Shown here: piece after piece, positions 17,378 to 27,904 of the stretch
Layout of the letters: each line of letters begins with the position of its first letter
Numbering within the stretch: position 1 is the stretch's first letter
Assembly: GCF_000023225.1 (NCBI RefSeq)
Contig: NC_013173.1
Location: 2,358,501 to 2,422,500, forward strand
DNA length: 64,000 bases
Reading direction: 5' to 3'
From: Desulfomicrobium baculatum DSM 4028
GTDB taxonomy: Bacteria; Desulfobacterota; Desulfovibrionia; Desulfovibrionales; Desulfomicrobiaceae
Notes under the pieces: generated by a model
Databases searched by the model: none
The model's input: the letters and a program-made list of their open reading frames with translations, nothing else
Told to the model about the DNA's origin: nothing
Made by a program: the position numbers and the translations under genes

Positions 17378-18655
17378 TCACACGGACCGCACAGGCCGCA
17401 CGTGAAAACGGCAACTTCGATCCTGGGCCAGCACCGCGCCTCCTCCCACATCGACGAACCACGCCGATGTATAGCTGCGCCGGTCCCCTGTCCAGACCCA
17501 TAAGTACCTGCCCTCAAAGGGCCTGTGGCAGAACTCCACCAATCCCTGTCCGGGCCGCAGCAAGGAGACGACCTCCTCCACCGTGGGCATTCGCCAGTCA
17601 TCGGCCACGGAGGCCACGCCCTCGTCCCAGGTCATGGGCCAGGAGGAGACGGGGCCCCAGACCAGCCCCGTGCAGCGGTCCAGCCAGCCGTCTGCGACCT
17701 CTTCCAGCTCGGCCTCGTGAAACTTCAGCGGGCGGTACAGCTCGTCCAGAAAATCAAAAGGACGCGGCCCCACGCCGGTGCGTAGCGGCACCGAACGCAG
17801 CGTGCCCATGACCGTGCACTCGGGCTCGGCCAGCACGCAATCGTTGTCCGAGCGGCTTTGCAGGTCCTCATCCAGAGAGTCCAGGGCCGCGCGCATGACG
17901 CCTGCATCCTGAAAACGCGCAGCGGGATCAGTAGCCAGGGCGCGGATGAAAAATTCCCGCCACGTCTGGGAAAAAAGAGGCAAATCCGCCAACCCGTCCA
18001 CGGGCAGCAGCCCGCTGACCAGACGATGCAGAACCACCCCGACGGCATACAGGTCGGCCCTTTCGCCCGCATTCTCCGGATTCTCCTCCTGTTCCGGCGC
18101 GGCATAATAGGGAGAACCGATTTTGAGGCCCCGAGGCTTGACCCAGGCCTCGCCGCGCAGCCGCGACAGCCCGAGGTCGATGAGTTTGATGGTGCCGTCG
18201 CCGGCGAGCATCAGGTTGCCGGGTTTGACGTCGAGATGGACGATGCCGAGGCCGTGCAGATACTCCAGCCCGTCAAGGGTCTGGCGCACAAAATCAAGGG
18301 CCGTGCGCGGCGGGACAATCCGTGTCGCGTTCTCCACCACCCGGCCTTCACCGATGAGATCCCCGACATTCATGCACAGATACTCAAGAACCATGAACGG
18401 CCGCCCCCGGTCCTCGTCCAGATCCCAGACCGAGGCAATATTGCGATGATCGCACGAGCCCAGGAGCCGCGCCTCACGCAAAAATGCGGACCGCACTTTG
18501 TCCTCACCCATAAGCTCATTCAACAGCTCATGAGGCTGCAGGAGCTTCAAGGCCATGACCCGTCCCAGGGCCTGATGTCCGACCTTGTAGACGCCGCCCA
18601 TTCCGCCCCGGCCAAGGGTTCCCAGGACATTGTAGCGACCTATCCTCATGGTCAC
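17378..18655 (-). CDS. Ser/Thr protein kinase with C-terminal DUF1566 domain
   Basis: A 425-residue Hanks-type kinase. Glycine loop [12 protein letters not shown], Lys in MALKLL, catalytic loop [12 protein letters not shown] (HLD replaces HRD) and DLG for DFG are all present near residues 14-170. The C-terminal ~110 residues are a DUF1566 (Lcl) domain: [32 protein letters not shown] and FHVRPVR. No transmembrane segment is seen, so the kinase is probably soluble. The GTG at 18655 has GAGG 5 nt upstream; an ATG two codons later is also possible. It overlaps the stop of the upstream phosphoesterase gene. Confidence 0.85.
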   Translation of the reverse strand: MTMRIGRYNVLGTLGRGGMGGVYKVGHQALGRVMALKLLQPHELLNELMGEDKVRSAFLREARLLGSCDHRNIASVWDLDEDRGRPFMVLEYLCMNVGDLIGEGRVVENATRIVPPRTALDFVRQTLDGLEYLHGLGIVHLDVKPGNLMLAGDGTIKLIDLGLSRLRGEAWVKPRGLKIGSPYYAAPEQEENPENAGERADLYAVGVVLHRLVSGLLPVDGLADLPLFSQTWREFFIRALATDPAARFQDAGVMRAALDSLDEDLQSRSDNDCVLAEPECTVMGTLRSVPLRTGVGPRPFDFLDELYRPLKFHEAELEEVADGWLDRCTGLVWGPVSSWPMTWDEGVASVADDWRMPTVEEVVSLLRPGQGLVEFCHRPFEGRYLWVWTGDRRSYTSAWFVDVGGGAVLAQDRSCRFHVRPVRSV

Positions 18656-19371
18656 CAAAGCCTCGTCGCGTAATAGTCGGGAAACCCCCGTTCGCGGATT
18701 TTGGCGACGGTGCGTTCAATATCGTAGGGAACGAAGCGGACCTCGATACGACCCGTTTGCGTATTCCAAAGCAGATATTTGGCGTTGTTGTTCCCGTCCC
18801 GGGGTTGTCCCACGCTGCCCGCGTTGACTATGCAGGGGCGCCCGTCCAGCATGAAATTTTCCCGGCCAAGATCCCTGCGCTCCACTTCGGTTCCGGTCCA
18901 GCAGGCCAGGCCCAGTTCATGAGTGTGCCCGACAAAAGTCAGCGCCTCACCCCGGGCAAACCAGCTTTCAAGGGCCTCGTCATCGACACTGAACAGATAG
19001 GTAGTCACGCTGTCAGGCGGAAACCCGTGCACGAACCTGGCCCCGGCCAGACACACGAAACGCGGCAAGGCATTGATGTACGCCAGGCTCGCGGAAGACA
19101 GCAGGCTCGCGGTCAGTCCCAGCCCCTTCTGCGCCGTGGAGTTGAACCAGGCTCGTTCCGTCGCATTGACGATGCCCAGTTCATGGTTGCCCATGCAGCA
19201 CAGCACGTCATGCTCGCGCACCGAAAAAACGGCCTCCTCCGGATTCGGCCCATAGCCGACCACATCCCCCAGGCTGACGATGCGGTCGACAGGCAACGGC
19301 GCCATGTCCTGCCAGACAGCTTCCAGGGCCTCGATGTTGCCGTGAATATCCGAAAGAATCGCGACCAGCAT
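18652..19371 (-). CDS. Metallophosphoesterase (calcineurin-like)
   Basis: A 239-residue calcineurin-type phosphoesterase with the dinuclear metal motifs SDIHGN (residues 8-13), [10 protein letters not shown] and GNHE, and later GHTHELG. Members hydrolyse phosphoesters, including phosphoproteins and nucleotides. The ATG at 19371 is used because GGAG lies 6 nt upstream; codons further upstream lack such a site. Its end overlaps the kinase gene, so kinase and phosphatase-like protein are co-translated. This suggests opposing activities, though that is inference. No signal peptide is present. Confidence 0.85.
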   Translation of the reverse strand: MLVAILSDIHGNIEALEAVWQDMAPLPVDRIVSLGDVVGYGPNPEEAVFSVREHDVLCCMGNHELGIVNATERAWFNSTAQKGLGLTASLLSSASLAYINALPRFVCLAGARFVHGFPPDSVTTYLFSVDDEALESWFARGEALTFVGHTHELGLACWTGTEVERRDLGRENFMLDGRPCIVNAGSVGQPRDGNNNAKYLLWNTQTGRIEVRFVPYDIERTVAKIRERGFPDYYATRLW

Positions 19372-19508
19372 GCATTCTCCAAAAGGGACGGAGGGCTTTA
19401 CCCCCCTTTTCATTTAGTGAAACCGATGTTAAGCGATCGCTCAACGCTGCCGAATTATTTATAGTACAATCTCAATATTTCAAAATGATAGCAATAAAGG
19501 GTTCACTC

Positions 19509-20072
19509 ATGATCCGCAAATACATCTTCACGTGCCTGATTATTCTGAGCATCGCATCCCCTGCCTCGGGCGGCCAAATCGGCGACGTCACCCTGCCCGA
19601 CCAGATCACCGTGGCTGACTCCACCCTGACCTTGAACGGCCTGGGCATGCGCACCTTCACCTTTTTCGACGTCTACGCAGCCGGCCTCTATCTGCCCACA
19701 CCGTCCACGGACGCCGGAAAGATCCTGGCGACGGACGCCCCGCGAGGCATGACCATGCATTTCCTGCGCAAGGTCGAAGCCGAAAAGATCGCGGATGCCT
19801 GGCTGGAAGGGCTGGCGGCCAACACGCCCGCCGCCGACGCGTCCCTCCAGGAGCGCTTCGTGGCGCTCGGAAGCATGATGGAAACCATGGACAAGGGCGA
19901 AACGCTGAGCTGCCTGTATAATCCGGCGGACGGAACCACGATCATGGTGCGCGGCCAACTCAAGGGCGTCATTCCGGGCAAGGATTTCAACGATGCCCTG
20001 CTGGGCTGCTGGATCGGCCCCAAGCCAGGGCCTGGCGAAAAATTCAAGGCCGGGATTCTGGGCCAGCGCTAA
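19509..20072 (+). CDS. Secreted chalcone-isomerase-like protein
   Basis: A 187-residue protein with an N-terminal signal peptide (MIRKYIFTCLIILSIASPAS, cleavage near GG) and the chalcone-isomerase-like domain: LNGLGMRTFTFFDVYAAGLY, then MTMHFLRKVEAEKIADAW and GVIPGKDFNDALLGCWIGPKP. Bacterial members are periplasmic and probably bind hydrophobic ligands rather than acting as chalcone isomerases. AAAGGG precedes the ATG. It is monocistronic by spacing and followed by a strong terminator. Confidence 0.82.
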   Translation: MIRKYIFTCLIILSIASPASGGQIGDVTLPDQITVADSTLTLNGLGMRTFTFFDVYAAGLYLPTPSTDAGKILATDAPRGMTMHFLRKVEAEKIADAWLEGLAANTPAADASLQERFVALGSMMETMDKGETLSCLYNPADGTTIMVRGQLKGVIPGKDFNDALLGCWIGPKPGPGEKFKAGILGQR

Positions 20073-20087
20073 GCAAAGCCGAAAGCC

Positions 20088-20117
20088 AAAGGCGCCTGAG
20101 GGCGCCTTTATTTTTTC
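20088..20117 (+). terminator. Rho-independent terminator
   Basis: AAAGGCGCC, loop TGAG, GGCGCCTTT, then ATTTTTT. It is a perfect 9-bp stem with a T-run just after the chalcone-isomerase-like gene. It may also serve the convergent small membrane protein gene, whose last codons overlap it. Confidence 0.9.
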
Positions 20118-20341
20118 CTGCGCCATGGAAAATGGCAGCTCAAGGCCTCCCACGCGTACCTGATTCCCCGCACAACAAACAAGCCCAGCACTGTGAGCAG
20201 CGCCGCATTGACCTTGGCCGCCTGGACCGAGGATTCCTTGAAATAGGACTTGGCGTGCTCATATTCCTGCTCCACCGGCGTGACGGAAAGCTCTTCCTTC
20301 TTTTCCACCGGCACCAGAGCACCCTTTTTTTCTTCCATCAA
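20108..20341 (-). CDS. Small single-span membrane protein, 77 aa
   Basis: No family is recognised. It has a charged Glu/Lys-rich N-terminal half (EEKKGALVPVEKKEELSV), one hydrophobic segment at about residues 44-62 (VNAALLTVLGLFVVRGI), and a basic tail WRRKK. Its start overlaps the stop of the transglutaminase gene by four bases, so it is the last gene of the long minus-strand run. Its 3' end overlaps the terminator of the convergent gene. It may assist the neighbouring membrane transglutaminase. Confidence 0.6.
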   Translation of the reverse strand: MMEEKKGALVPVEKKEELSVTPVEQEYEHAKSYFKESSVQAAKVNAALLTVLGLFVVRGIRYAWEALSCHFPWRRKK

Positions 20342-22275
20342 ATCTTTCTCCCCATGAATTCGTCGATCAGTCGTTTGAATGCCGCCAAATCCCCCCGGCC
20401 ACTGTAGCGCAAAGCGACATACGCGTCGACAATAGACCGGGCAGCCAGGGCCAGTTCGGGGCGCTGCCTACCTATGCGCCGAGCATAATCGCGCGGCCCC
20501 TCGGCCAGTCCCCTGGCCAATCCGAGCCTGGCCAATTTGCGGCAAAAACGGCCGTACAAAAACGTAGCCTGATCCCGCTCGCCATGCCGCGAGCGCAGTA
20601 TGACGCCGAACACCCCGCCCAGAATGATGCACAGCCCCACGGCCAGGACGCCCGCCAGCTTTCCGGCCCCGGCCCTGGTGGTCGAATCGATGCCCAGGCG
20701 CTCCCACAAGCTTCGCTGCCTGTCGTGGCTGAAGCCCAGCACCCATTGATTCCAGGAGTTGTTGGCCGCGTCCCAGCCCAGCTGAAAAAAACGTCCCACT
20801 TTGCGCAGGGCCTGAGCCCCTTCGGGCAACACTCCGCCCTGCCCCTGGGGCACGAAGGACTCCACCCCCGTCACCAGACGCTGCGGAGCGACCACGGAGG
20901 TGGGGTCGACGCGCAGCCAGCGGCCGTCCGTCCAGACTTCGACCCAGGCGTGGGCGTCGGACTGACGGACAATGAGATATCCGCCCATGGGATTCTCTTC
21001 CCCGCCCTGATAGCCGACCACGACCCGGACCGGAACCCCGGCGGCGCGAAGCAGAAAGGCCATGGCCGAGGAGTAATGTTCGCAATATCCCAGGCGGGTT
21101 GCAAACAAAAACTGATCAACGATGTCTTTGTCCGCGGCTCCGGGCCGCAGGCTGTAGACAAACCCGCCCTCCCGGAAAAGTTTGAGCGCGGCCGCGACCA
21201 TCTCGTCCGGCGAGAGGCCCGCGTCCTTCCATTCAGCGGCCAGGGCGCGCGCCTTGGGATTGCCGACCTCGGGCAGTGCGGTCCACGCAGGGCCAGGAAC
21301 AGGCGAGAGACCGGGAGCCTGGACCGCCGCGAGTTCGTAACGCACCCGCGAGCGGACCATGCGCAGGCTGGCCAGCGTCTGATCGGACCGCAGCACCGTG
21401 CCCCGAGGCGCGAGCACGGGCAGATCAAGGGCAAAAACCCACTCCCTGTTGTGCGGTTCCATGGTCAGCGTGTAGGACACGCTTTGCGCGGGGAGGGCAT
21501 CAATACGCGGAGGAACGAGGTCGAAAGGCACATCCCGAAACCATGTCATGCCATCGAAACTGTCCAGCACCAGCCCGCGCCAATACAGACTGTCACGGTC
21601 AGGGATGGTGCCGGGAAAATCGACCCTGAAGGCCACCTCCCGGGACAGGGACAGACTGGCCACCGAACCCGGCTCCAGCGTCTCGCTGAAGCCGCTGACA
21701 CCTTCGTCCCGTTCATCGTGCACGCCCCACAGGGCGCCCTGCAGACGCGGAAAAAAGACGAAAAGAATCAAGGCCAACGGCAGGGCCTGGACGAGAAGCA
21801 GCCCCCCGCGCCGCAGATCGGGGAGCAGGCGGGGTTCCCCGGAATGCAGATGAACCAGGGCCGCGGTCACGGCCATGACCGAAAAAAACATGTACGCGCT
21901 CATGACCAGGGTCTGGGAATAAAGCACGTTGGTCACGACCACGAAATATGCCAGGAACAAGAGGGCCAGCATGTCGCGCACGGATTTGCTCTCCACGGCC
22001 TTGAGCCCCAGCATGAGTGACAGCAGGGCCACTCCGGCGTCACGTCCAAAGGATCGGCCGTACGTGGAGAGCACCAGGGCAAGACAGGCCAGGGCCAGGA
22101 TGGCGCGCAGCCAACGGGGAGGGACGGGCCAGCCCCGGTACTGCATCCCCAGGGCGTAGCCCCAGGCCAGAAAGACAAAAAAGCCGACAAAGACCGGCAC
22201 GCGCGGCAGATGCGGCGCGAAGGCCAGAGCCAGGGCCAGCAGCGTCACGCTGAAGCGGCGCTTGTCGTGAATCAT
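20338..22275 (-). CDS. Membrane-bound transglutaminase (TgpA/DUF3488 type)
   Basis: A 645-residue protein. About six N-terminal membrane segments (residues 8-190, DUF3488) are followed by a periplasmic transglutaminase core with Cys in TRLGYCEHYSSAMAFLLRAAG, His in SDAHAWVEVW and Asp in WLRVDPTSV, giving a complete Cys-His-Asp triad. A late membrane segment and a DUF4129-like tail follow. GGAGG precedes ATG 22275. It overlaps the DUF58 gene by four bases; the MoxR-DUF58-TgpA trio is a common conserved set linked to envelope or protein maturation. Confidence 0.88.
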   Translation of the reverse strand: MIHDKRRFSVTLLALALAFAPHLPRVPVFVGFFVFLAWGYALGMQYRGWPVPPRWLRAILALACLALVLSTYGRSFGRDAGVALLSLMLGLKAVESKSVRDMLALLFLAYFVVVTNVLYSQTLVMSAYMFFSVMAVTAALVHLHSGEPRLLPDLRRGGLLLVQALPLALILFVFFPRLQGALWGVHDERDEGVSGFSETLEPGSVASLSLSREVAFRVDFPGTIPDRDSLYWRGLVLDSFDGMTWFRDVPFDLVPPRIDALPAQSVSYTLTMEPHNREWVFALDLPVLAPRGTVLRSDQTLASLRMVRSRVRYELAAVQAPGLSPVPGPAWTALPEVGNPKARALAAEWKDAGLSPDEMVAAALKLFREGGFVYSLRPGAADKDIVDQFLFATRLGYCEHYSSAMAFLLRAAGVPVRVVVGYQGGEENPMGGYLIVRQSDAHAWVEVWTDGRWLRVDPTSVVAPQRLVTGVESFVPQGQGGVLPEGAQALRKVGRFFQLGWDAANNSWNQWVLGFSHDRQRSLWERLGIDSTTRAGAGKLAGVLAVGLCIILGGVFGVILRSRHGERDQATFLYGRFCRKLARLGLARGLAEGPRDYARRIGRQRPELALAARSIVDAYVALRYSGRGDLAAFKRLIDEFMGRKI

Positions 22276-23219
22276 GCGGCCTCCGGCAAAAGGGCCAGCG
22301 CTTCCAGGCAGCGATGCGCCTGGCCCGCGCCGCTGCCTGGCGCTATCGTAAGGCCCGGCAAGCGCAGGCCGTAGCACAGCCCCTCCCGCTCCGCCTCCCG
22401 CACCAGCCCGGCCAGCAGGCTGATGCGTTCTTCGTAGCCGGTTGCACGGACTTCATCCCAATCAAAGACAAGAGTCCGGGCCACGCCGGAACGGAATTCC
22501 TTGGAAAAAAGGCCCGCGCCCCTGGCCGAAGCTTTCCAGGAAACCCGGGAAAGGCCGTCTTCCGGCCGATAGGGGCGCACGCCGCCAAACTCTCCGGACT
22601 GGCTGACGACCCCAATCCCTCCTTCATCTCCATCTCCCTGCAGATGGTGCCAGTCCATCCTGTCGAGAGCCAGAGGTTTGGGATAGACCAGCCCGGTCAC
22701 GGGCAGGACAAGGGGAGACCAGGCTCGAAAAAGCCCCAGGGGATAGCGGGTGCTGATCACGACCTGCCCCAGAGGCAGCAGGCCGCGCCTGGACGTCGTG
22801 ACGTTCAGGTCCATCTCCCGGCCGGATCCGACAGAAAGAGAAAACTCGTCCTCGGCAGTGCCGATGCGCACATTGAGTCGCCTGCGCTCCCGTCCTCCGG
22901 CCCGGAAAAAAAGCTGCAGCCTCGCGTCGTCTCCGCAGTACGCCGGAAACAAGCGGCCGGCCTCGACCTCAAGCCCGGCCAGGTTTGCATAGGCATGAAT
23001 GGCGGAAAGAATGGAGATGCTGCCCAGCAGAAAGGTCAGCAGGAATGCCAGATTATTGGTGTAATTGATGGCCGCGACCAGCATGGCCAGGAGAAAAAAG
23101 GCAAAGACCGTCCCGGCCCTGGTGGGCAGAATGTAAATCCGTCGCCGGTTCAAACGCAGGGGCAGATCCGCGCGTTGCCGCGCCAGGATCACATTGCGGA
23201 TGAACCGTGGCAAAACCAT
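22272..23219 (-). CDS. DUF58 domain protein (MoxR partner)
   Basis: A 315-residue protein with two N-terminal membrane segments (FAFFLLAMLVAAINYTNNLA and the next hydrophobic stretch). The DUF58 core is FGGVRPYRPEDGLSRVSWKA followed by LVFDWDEV, where the family keeps the Y.PGD.xRxIxWK-like motif and an acidic MIDAS-like strand. It overlaps the transglutaminase gene by four bases and starts 21 nt after moxR ends. With MoxR it probably forms an ATPase-driven chaperone-like system, by analogy with MoxR/VWA pairs. Confidence 0.85.
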   Translation of the reverse strand: MVLPRFIRNVILARQRADLPLRLNRRRIYILPTRAGTVFAFFLLAMLVAAINYTNNLAFLLTFLLGSISILSAIHAYANLAGLEVEAGRLFPAYCGDDARLQLFFRAGGRERRRLNVRIGTAEDEFSLSVGSGREMDLNVTTSRRGLLPLGQVVISTRYPLGLFRAWSPLVLPVTGLVYPKPLALDRMDWHHLQGDGDEGGIGVVSQSGEFGGVRPYRPEDGLSRVSWKASARGAGLFSKEFRSGVARTLVFDWDEVRATGYEERISLLAGLVREAEREGLCYGLRLPGLTIAPGSGAGQAHRCLEALALLPEAA

Positions 23220-23239
23220 GTTTTCCTCCCCACGCAGGT

Positions 23240-24142
23240 TCAGGGGATGGGCACCGCGGCCAGAATCGCGGCCAGATCGACGCCCGCGCCGTCGGCCGAA
23301 CGCAATCTGTGACCGGCGAGGCTCGGAAAGACGGCCTGCACGTCCTCGGGCAGCACAAAGTCGCGGCCATCGAGAAAGGCCCAGGCGCGGGATGCACGGA
23401 CCAGGGCCTGGCCCGCGCGGGGCGAAAGACCATTGACAAACCGCCCTCCAGTCCTGGTCCAGTCCAGGAGATCACGCACATAGCGCAGCAGCGCTGCGCT
23501 GGTCCGGACATGATCGACCCGCTCCTGCAAATCCAGAACTTCCTCGGCGTTGCTGACCGCCTCGGGCAGAACCGGCCGCCCGGCGGTCTGGCTGCGCCCC
23601 AGAAGCTCCAGTTCGGAATCAAGGTCCGGATAGCCGAGGCTAATGCGGAACAGGAAACGGTCCAGCTGTGACTCCGGCAGTGGGTAGGTTCCGGCCTGAT
23701 CGAGGGCGTTCTGGGTGGCCAGGACGAAAAAAGGCCGGGGCAACAGGCGGGTGCTGTTGTCCAGGCTGACCTGCTGCTCCTCCATGACCTCAAGCAATGC
23801 GCTCTGGGTGCGCGGCGTACCCCGGTTGATCTCGTCGGCCAGGAGCACGTTGGTGAAGACCGGGCCGGGATGGAAGACAAAGGAGGACTCGGCCGCGTCA
23901 AAGACCGAGACCCCCAGCACGTCCGCCGGGAGCAGGTCGTTGGTGAACTGCACCCGCTTGAACTCCAGGCCCAGGACCACGGCCAGGGCCTTGGCCAGGG
24001 TCGTCTTGCCGATGCCGGGAATGTCCTCGATGAGGAGGTGTCCTCGGGCCAGGAGACAGGCCAGGGAAAGACGCAGCTGCCTGTCCTTGCCCAGGACCAC
24101 GCCACCGAGCAGATCGAGAGCCTGCCGCAAAGTGCCGACCAT
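23240..24142 (-). CDS. MoxR-family AAA+ ATPase
   Basis: A 300-residue AAA+ protein. Walker A is GIGKTTLAKAL, Walker B VLLADEINR, sensor 1 FVLATQN, plus the MoxR-type QFTNDLLPADVLGVSVFD and QVSLDNSTRLLPRPFFVLAT stretches. It is cytoplasmic. MoxR ATPases act as chaperone-like partners of DUF58 or von Willebrand proteins, which agrees with the next gene. It starts one base after the dapB stop, so it is co-transcribed with dapB, ligA, the channel gene and uvrB upstream. Confidence 0.92.
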   Translation of the reverse strand: MVGTLRQALDLLGGVVLGKDRQLRLSLACLLARGHLLIEDIPGIGKTTLAKALAVVLGLEFKRVQFTNDLLPADVLGVSVFDAAESSFVFHPGPVFTNVLLADEINRGTPRTQSALLEVMEEQQVSLDNSTRLLPRPFFVLATQNALDQAGTYPLPESQLDRFLFRISLGYPDLDSELELLGRSQTAGRPVLPEAVSNAEEVLDLQERVDHVRTSAALLRYVRDLLDWTRTGGRFVNGLSPRAGQALVRASRAWAFLDGRDFVLPEDVQAVFPSLAGHRLRSADGAGVDLAAILAAVPIP

Positions 24143-24928
24143 CTATTCTCCCAGGAGCTGGCCCATGGAATAGAGCCGGCCGGGTTTTTGACTCGCAAGC
24201 CAGGTCGCCGCGCGCAGGGCGCCGCGTGCGAAGTTTTCACGGGAATGGGCGCGGTGCGTGACCTCGATGCGCTCGCCCGGGCCGAAGAAATAGACCGTAT
24301 GATCGCCGACCACGTCGCCGCCGCGCAGGGCATGCACGCCCAGCTCCTTTTCCGGCCGCGCGCCGATTATCCCCTGACGGCCGTAGTTGCCGACCTCGTC
24401 CATTTTCCAGCCGCGCGACTCGGCCAGCACCTGGGCCAGCTTGACCGCCGTGCCGCTGGGCGCGTCCTTCTTGTGGTGATGATGAATCTCGGTGATCTCC
24501 ATGTCGTAGGCCTCGCCCAGGATGCGCTCCAGCATGGGCAGGACGCGGACCAGGGCGTTGACGCCGATGGACATGTTCGGAGACCAGAAGATCGGGATGT
24601 CCTTGGCCAAAGTCTCCAGCTCCGCCAGCTGTTCGGCGGAGAGCCCGGTGGTGCCGATGACGACGGGGTTGCCCGTCTTGGCGGCCTTGCGGGCCGAACT
24701 TAGGCTCACTTCCGGAGCGGTAAAGTCGATGACCGTCGCCCCGGGACAGGATGGCAGCAGCTCTTGCAGATCGTGCGCCACGGGACAACCCAGCACTTCC
24801 AGCCCCTTGCTGTATTCAGCCCGTTCCACGACTCCGCTTAAGGAAAACTGGTCGGACTCCATAGCCAAATGGGTCAGGGTAGAACCCATCCGCCCCTTGG
24901 CGCCCATGATGATGACTGGAATACTCAT
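24143..24928 (-). CDS. dapB: 4-hydroxy-tetrahydrodipicolinate reductase
   Basis: A 261-residue DapB, which reduces 4-hydroxy-tetrahydrodipicolinate with NAD(P)H in the lysine/diaminopimelate pathway. The Rossmann start [15 protein letters not shown] and the catalytic/substrate stretch [19 protein letters not shown] are intact. Length is normal. Starts 20 nt after ligA and abuts moxR. Presence in this run is not functionally obvious and may simply reflect operon packing. Confidence 0.95.
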   Translation of the reverse strand: MSIPVIIMGAKGRMGSTLTHLAMESDQFSLSGVVERAEYSKGLEVLGCPVAHDLQELLPSCPGATVIDFTAPEVSLSSARKAAKTGNPVVIGTTGLSAEQLAELETLAKDIPIFWSPNMSIGVNALVRVLPMLERILGEAYDMEITEIHHHHKKDAPSGTAVKLAQVLAESRGWKMDEVGNYGRQGIIGARPEKELGVHALRGGDVVGDHTVYFFGPGERIEVTHRAHSRENFARGALRAATWLASQKPGRLYSMGQLLGE

Positions 24929-24948
24929 AGTAGACTCCTCGTGTTGAA

Positions 24949-26796
24949 TTACCCTACCGCGCCGATGAGGCGCAGATATTCATCTTCCTGCAGGATGGCC
25001 GTCCCGAATTGCCGGGCCTTGGCGAGCTTGCTCGCGCCAACGTTTTCGCCGCAGATCAGAAAATCGGTTTTGGAATTGACCGCGCTCTGCACCAATGCTC
25101 CCTGGGCGCGGGCCTCTTCCTGCATGTCCTCGCGCGAGCCGCGCATCTTGCCGGTGAAGACCACGTGCTTTCCGGCCAGGGGACTGTCCGTGACCTTTTC
25201 GCGGGCCGCGCCGGTGGGCATGATGCGAAAACCCAGGTCCAGCAGGTGGCGCAGGGTCGGACCCACTCGCTCAAGCCCCCTGGCGATGGAGGCCGCAGTG
25301 ATGGCGCCGAAGCCATGAACGGCCTCGATCCGCTCCCGGCTGACGGTCAAGAGATCCTGGAGACGAAACTGCTCCAGGAGCTTGCGGCTGTCGCCCTTGC
25401 CCAGATCCTCAATGCCAAGGGCGGCCAGAAAACGCCAGTCCTCGACCTCGCGGGTGCGGCTCAGGTACACGGCCTCGGCCAGATTGCCGGACAGCACGGG
25501 GCCGAAACCCATGGCCCGAAAATCATCCTCGCCCAGCTCGTACACCTTTTCAAGGCTGTCATAACCTGAACGGACCATCTTTTCCACGGTTTTGCGTCCG
25601 AACCAATCGGCGTTGCCGAGGGTCTTGAACCAGTGCTCGATGGTCTGCACGACCTGATCCGGGCAGTGTTCGTTGCGGCAGAGCAGAAAATCGTTCTCGC
25701 GTTCAAGAGCCGCCCCGCAGGACGGACAGGCCGTGGGCAGCGTGGTCGCGGCCGGGACCAGCACCGCCTCGACCTTGGGAATGACCTCGCCGCTGCGGAT
25801 GATCTCGATCTCCGCGCCCGGACCCAGCCCCTTCTTCTCCAGCAGACCGGCATTGTGCGCCGTAACCCGGCGAATGGTCGCTCCCGACACGTTCACGGGT
25901 TCGACCATGAGCACCGGGGTGACCTTGCCGGTGCGGCCGACCTGCCAGACCACGCCTGTCACCACGGTCAGGGCCGTCTCGCCCTTGCGCTTGACCGCGA
26001 TCTGCCAGCGGTAGTGATGGCTGGTGGCGCCCATGGTCCGGCGCACGTCCTCGTCCACCACCTCCACCACCATCCCGTCCAGGGGATAGTCCACTTGCGC
26101 CGAAAGCTCCTCCGTCAGCGCATCCATGCGCTGCAGCAGCTCCGCCCCGCTCCCTTCCCAACTCGGCAGCTCGGCGTAGGGCACAAAACGCACGGCTTCG
26201 TCGGCCAGGGCTTTTTTGGCCAGTTCGTTGACCGTGTCCGAGGACACGATGCCCACCACCAGATTGCGCGGATGCTCGAAGGCGTCGGAGAGGTGCTCCT
26301 GAAAATAGCTCTGCAGGATGACCATCTCGCCCACGCCCCGGCCCCGGCCGCCGAGCGGGATCATGCCCTTGGCAAAGGCCGAGCTGACCTCGTAGCCGCT
26401 CTCGCCGTTGCCGCGCGTGACAAAAAAAGTCCCGTCGTCGCGCCCGGCCAGTCCGTCGAGCTTGGGCGTGACCCGGTAGCGCACCTCGCTGACGCCGATC
26501 TCCCCGGCCTCTTTTTCCACGCGGGCCACAAAGCGCTCCAGTTCTTCGGACGTATAGGCCTTGTCGGTGGAGAGCATGGGCACGGGATGGCGGATTTCGC
26601 GCTTGCCGGAAAAGGTCTCGGGCTCGACCCGGTGCAGAAACGGGTGATCCGGGTCGAGCTCGCGCAGCCGCGCGAGCAGCAGGTCGTACTGGGCGTCGCC
26701 GACCAGGGGCGCGCCCCGGCGGTAGGCATCGTTGTATTCGGCCAGGCGCTCGACCAGCCGGTGGGCCTCGGAAGGAAGGTCCAGCGGCAGGGTCAT
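24949..26796 (-). CDS. Divergent NAD-dependent DNA ligase (LigA family)
   Basis: A 615-residue LigA-type protein, shorter than the usual ~670. Order: domain Ia-like helices, adenylation domain with PKLDG (Lys112), OB fold ([17 protein letters not shown]), Cys4 zinc finger (CPSCG...CRNEHC), helix-hairpin-helix repeats, and BRCT ([14 protein letters not shown]). Several canonical residues differ: Thr replaces the Glu two before the catalytic Lys, TRGNG replaces TRGDG, GIVSSDT replaces the GSLRQLD-type loop, and Glu245 sits where LDGVVIK normally has Lys. The domain Ia Tyr-His pair also looks lost. Probably a paralogue; activity is uncertain. Confidence 0.8.
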   Translation of the reverse strand: MTLPLDLPSEAHRLVERLAEYNDAYRRGAPLVGDAQYDLLLARLRELDPDHPFLHRVEPETFSGKREIRHPVPMLSTDKAYTSEELERFVARVEKEAGEIGVSEVRYRVTPKLDGLAGRDDGTFFVTRGNGESGYEVSSAFAKGMIPLGGRGRGVGEMVILQSYFQEHLSDAFEHPRNLVVGIVSSDTVNELAKKALADEAVRFVPYAELPSWEGSGAELLQRMDALTEELSAQVDYPLDGMVVEVVDEDVRRTMGATSHHYRWQIAVKRKGETALTVVTGVVWQVGRTGKVTPVLMVEPVNVSGATIRRVTAHNAGLLEKKGLGPGAEIEIIRSGEVIPKVEAVLVPAATTLPTACPSCGAALERENDFLLCRNEHCPDQVVQTIEHWFKTLGNADWFGRKTVEKMVRSGYDSLEKVYELGEDDFRAMGFGPVLSGNLAEAVYLSRTREVEDWRFLAALGIEDLGKGDSRKLLEQFRLQDLLTVSRERIEAVHGFGAITAASIARGLERVGPTLRHLLDLGFRIMPTGAAREKVTDSPLAGKHVVFTGKMRGSREDMQEEARAQGALVQSAVNSKTDFLICGENVGASKLAKARQFGTAILQEDEYLRLIGAVG

Positions 26797-27904
26797 GCTT
26801 CATCCCCGTTGGCGAAACGACACACGGCCTGCAGTCCGGGAAAGTTCTCCGGAGGACCGACGGCGATAAGCGTATCCCCCGCCTCGATGGTCACTTCCGG
26901 ATGCGGGTTGAAGGTCATCCTGCCCCCGGCTTTCTCGATGGCGATGATCATGAGGTTGAAGCGCGGGCGGATGCCGGAGGTGATCAGGTTCTTGCCGACC
27001 AGCTCCGATCCCGGCCGCACCGGGATCTCCTCCATCTGCAGATTGTGCCCCTGGGTGGCCAGATCCATGAAATCGGTGACCGTGGGTCGCAGCATGACCT
27101 GGGCGATGCGCTTGCCGCCGATCTGATGCGGGGTCAGCACGCGGTTGGCCCCGGCCCGTTCCAGCTTGGTCACGGATTCGGGCCGGTCGGCGCGGGCGAT
27201 GATGGTCAGGTTGGCGTTGAACTGACGCGAGGACAGGGTGATGTACACGTTCTCGGCGTCCTGGCTGACGCAGGCGAAAAGCCCCTTGGCCCGCTCCACC
27301 CCGGCGGAGAGAAGAAATTCATCCGCGGTGGCGTCCCCGGCCAGAAAAAGGAATCTGTCCCGCTCCAGGTCAAAGAGAAGTTCCGGATCCTTCTCGATGA
27401 CCACCACGGTCAGATTTTCCCGCCGGAGTTCCTCCGCCACCACCGCGCCAATGCGGCCATAGCCGCAGATGATGTAATGATCCGCCAGGGAATCAATGAT
27501 TTTCTGCACTTTACGTTTCCCCCATAAATCCTGCAGCCGCCCTTCGACCACGACCTGAGTAAATGCGCCCACCAGGTAGGCAAAGCTGCCCACGCCCATG
27601 AGGATGAGAAAAGAGACCATCAGCCGCGCCCGGTCCGAAAGCGGGTGCAATTCCATGAACCCGACGGTGGAGAGGGTCATGACCACCTGATAGAAACTGT
27701 CCAGCAGGCTCCAACCCTCGACCACCAGAAAAATGAACAGGCCGTAGGCAAAAACCGTGAGCAGAAACCCGGCGCCGAGGACCAGCGGAAAAAAGGACCC
27801 GAAGCGGAACTTGACGGTCTGGTAGAGGCCGGTGAACCCGCGAATCCCGGCGGAACAGCCCGGCAGAAAGCGACGCAGAAAAGATGTGCGCAGTGAGCAT
27901 GTCT

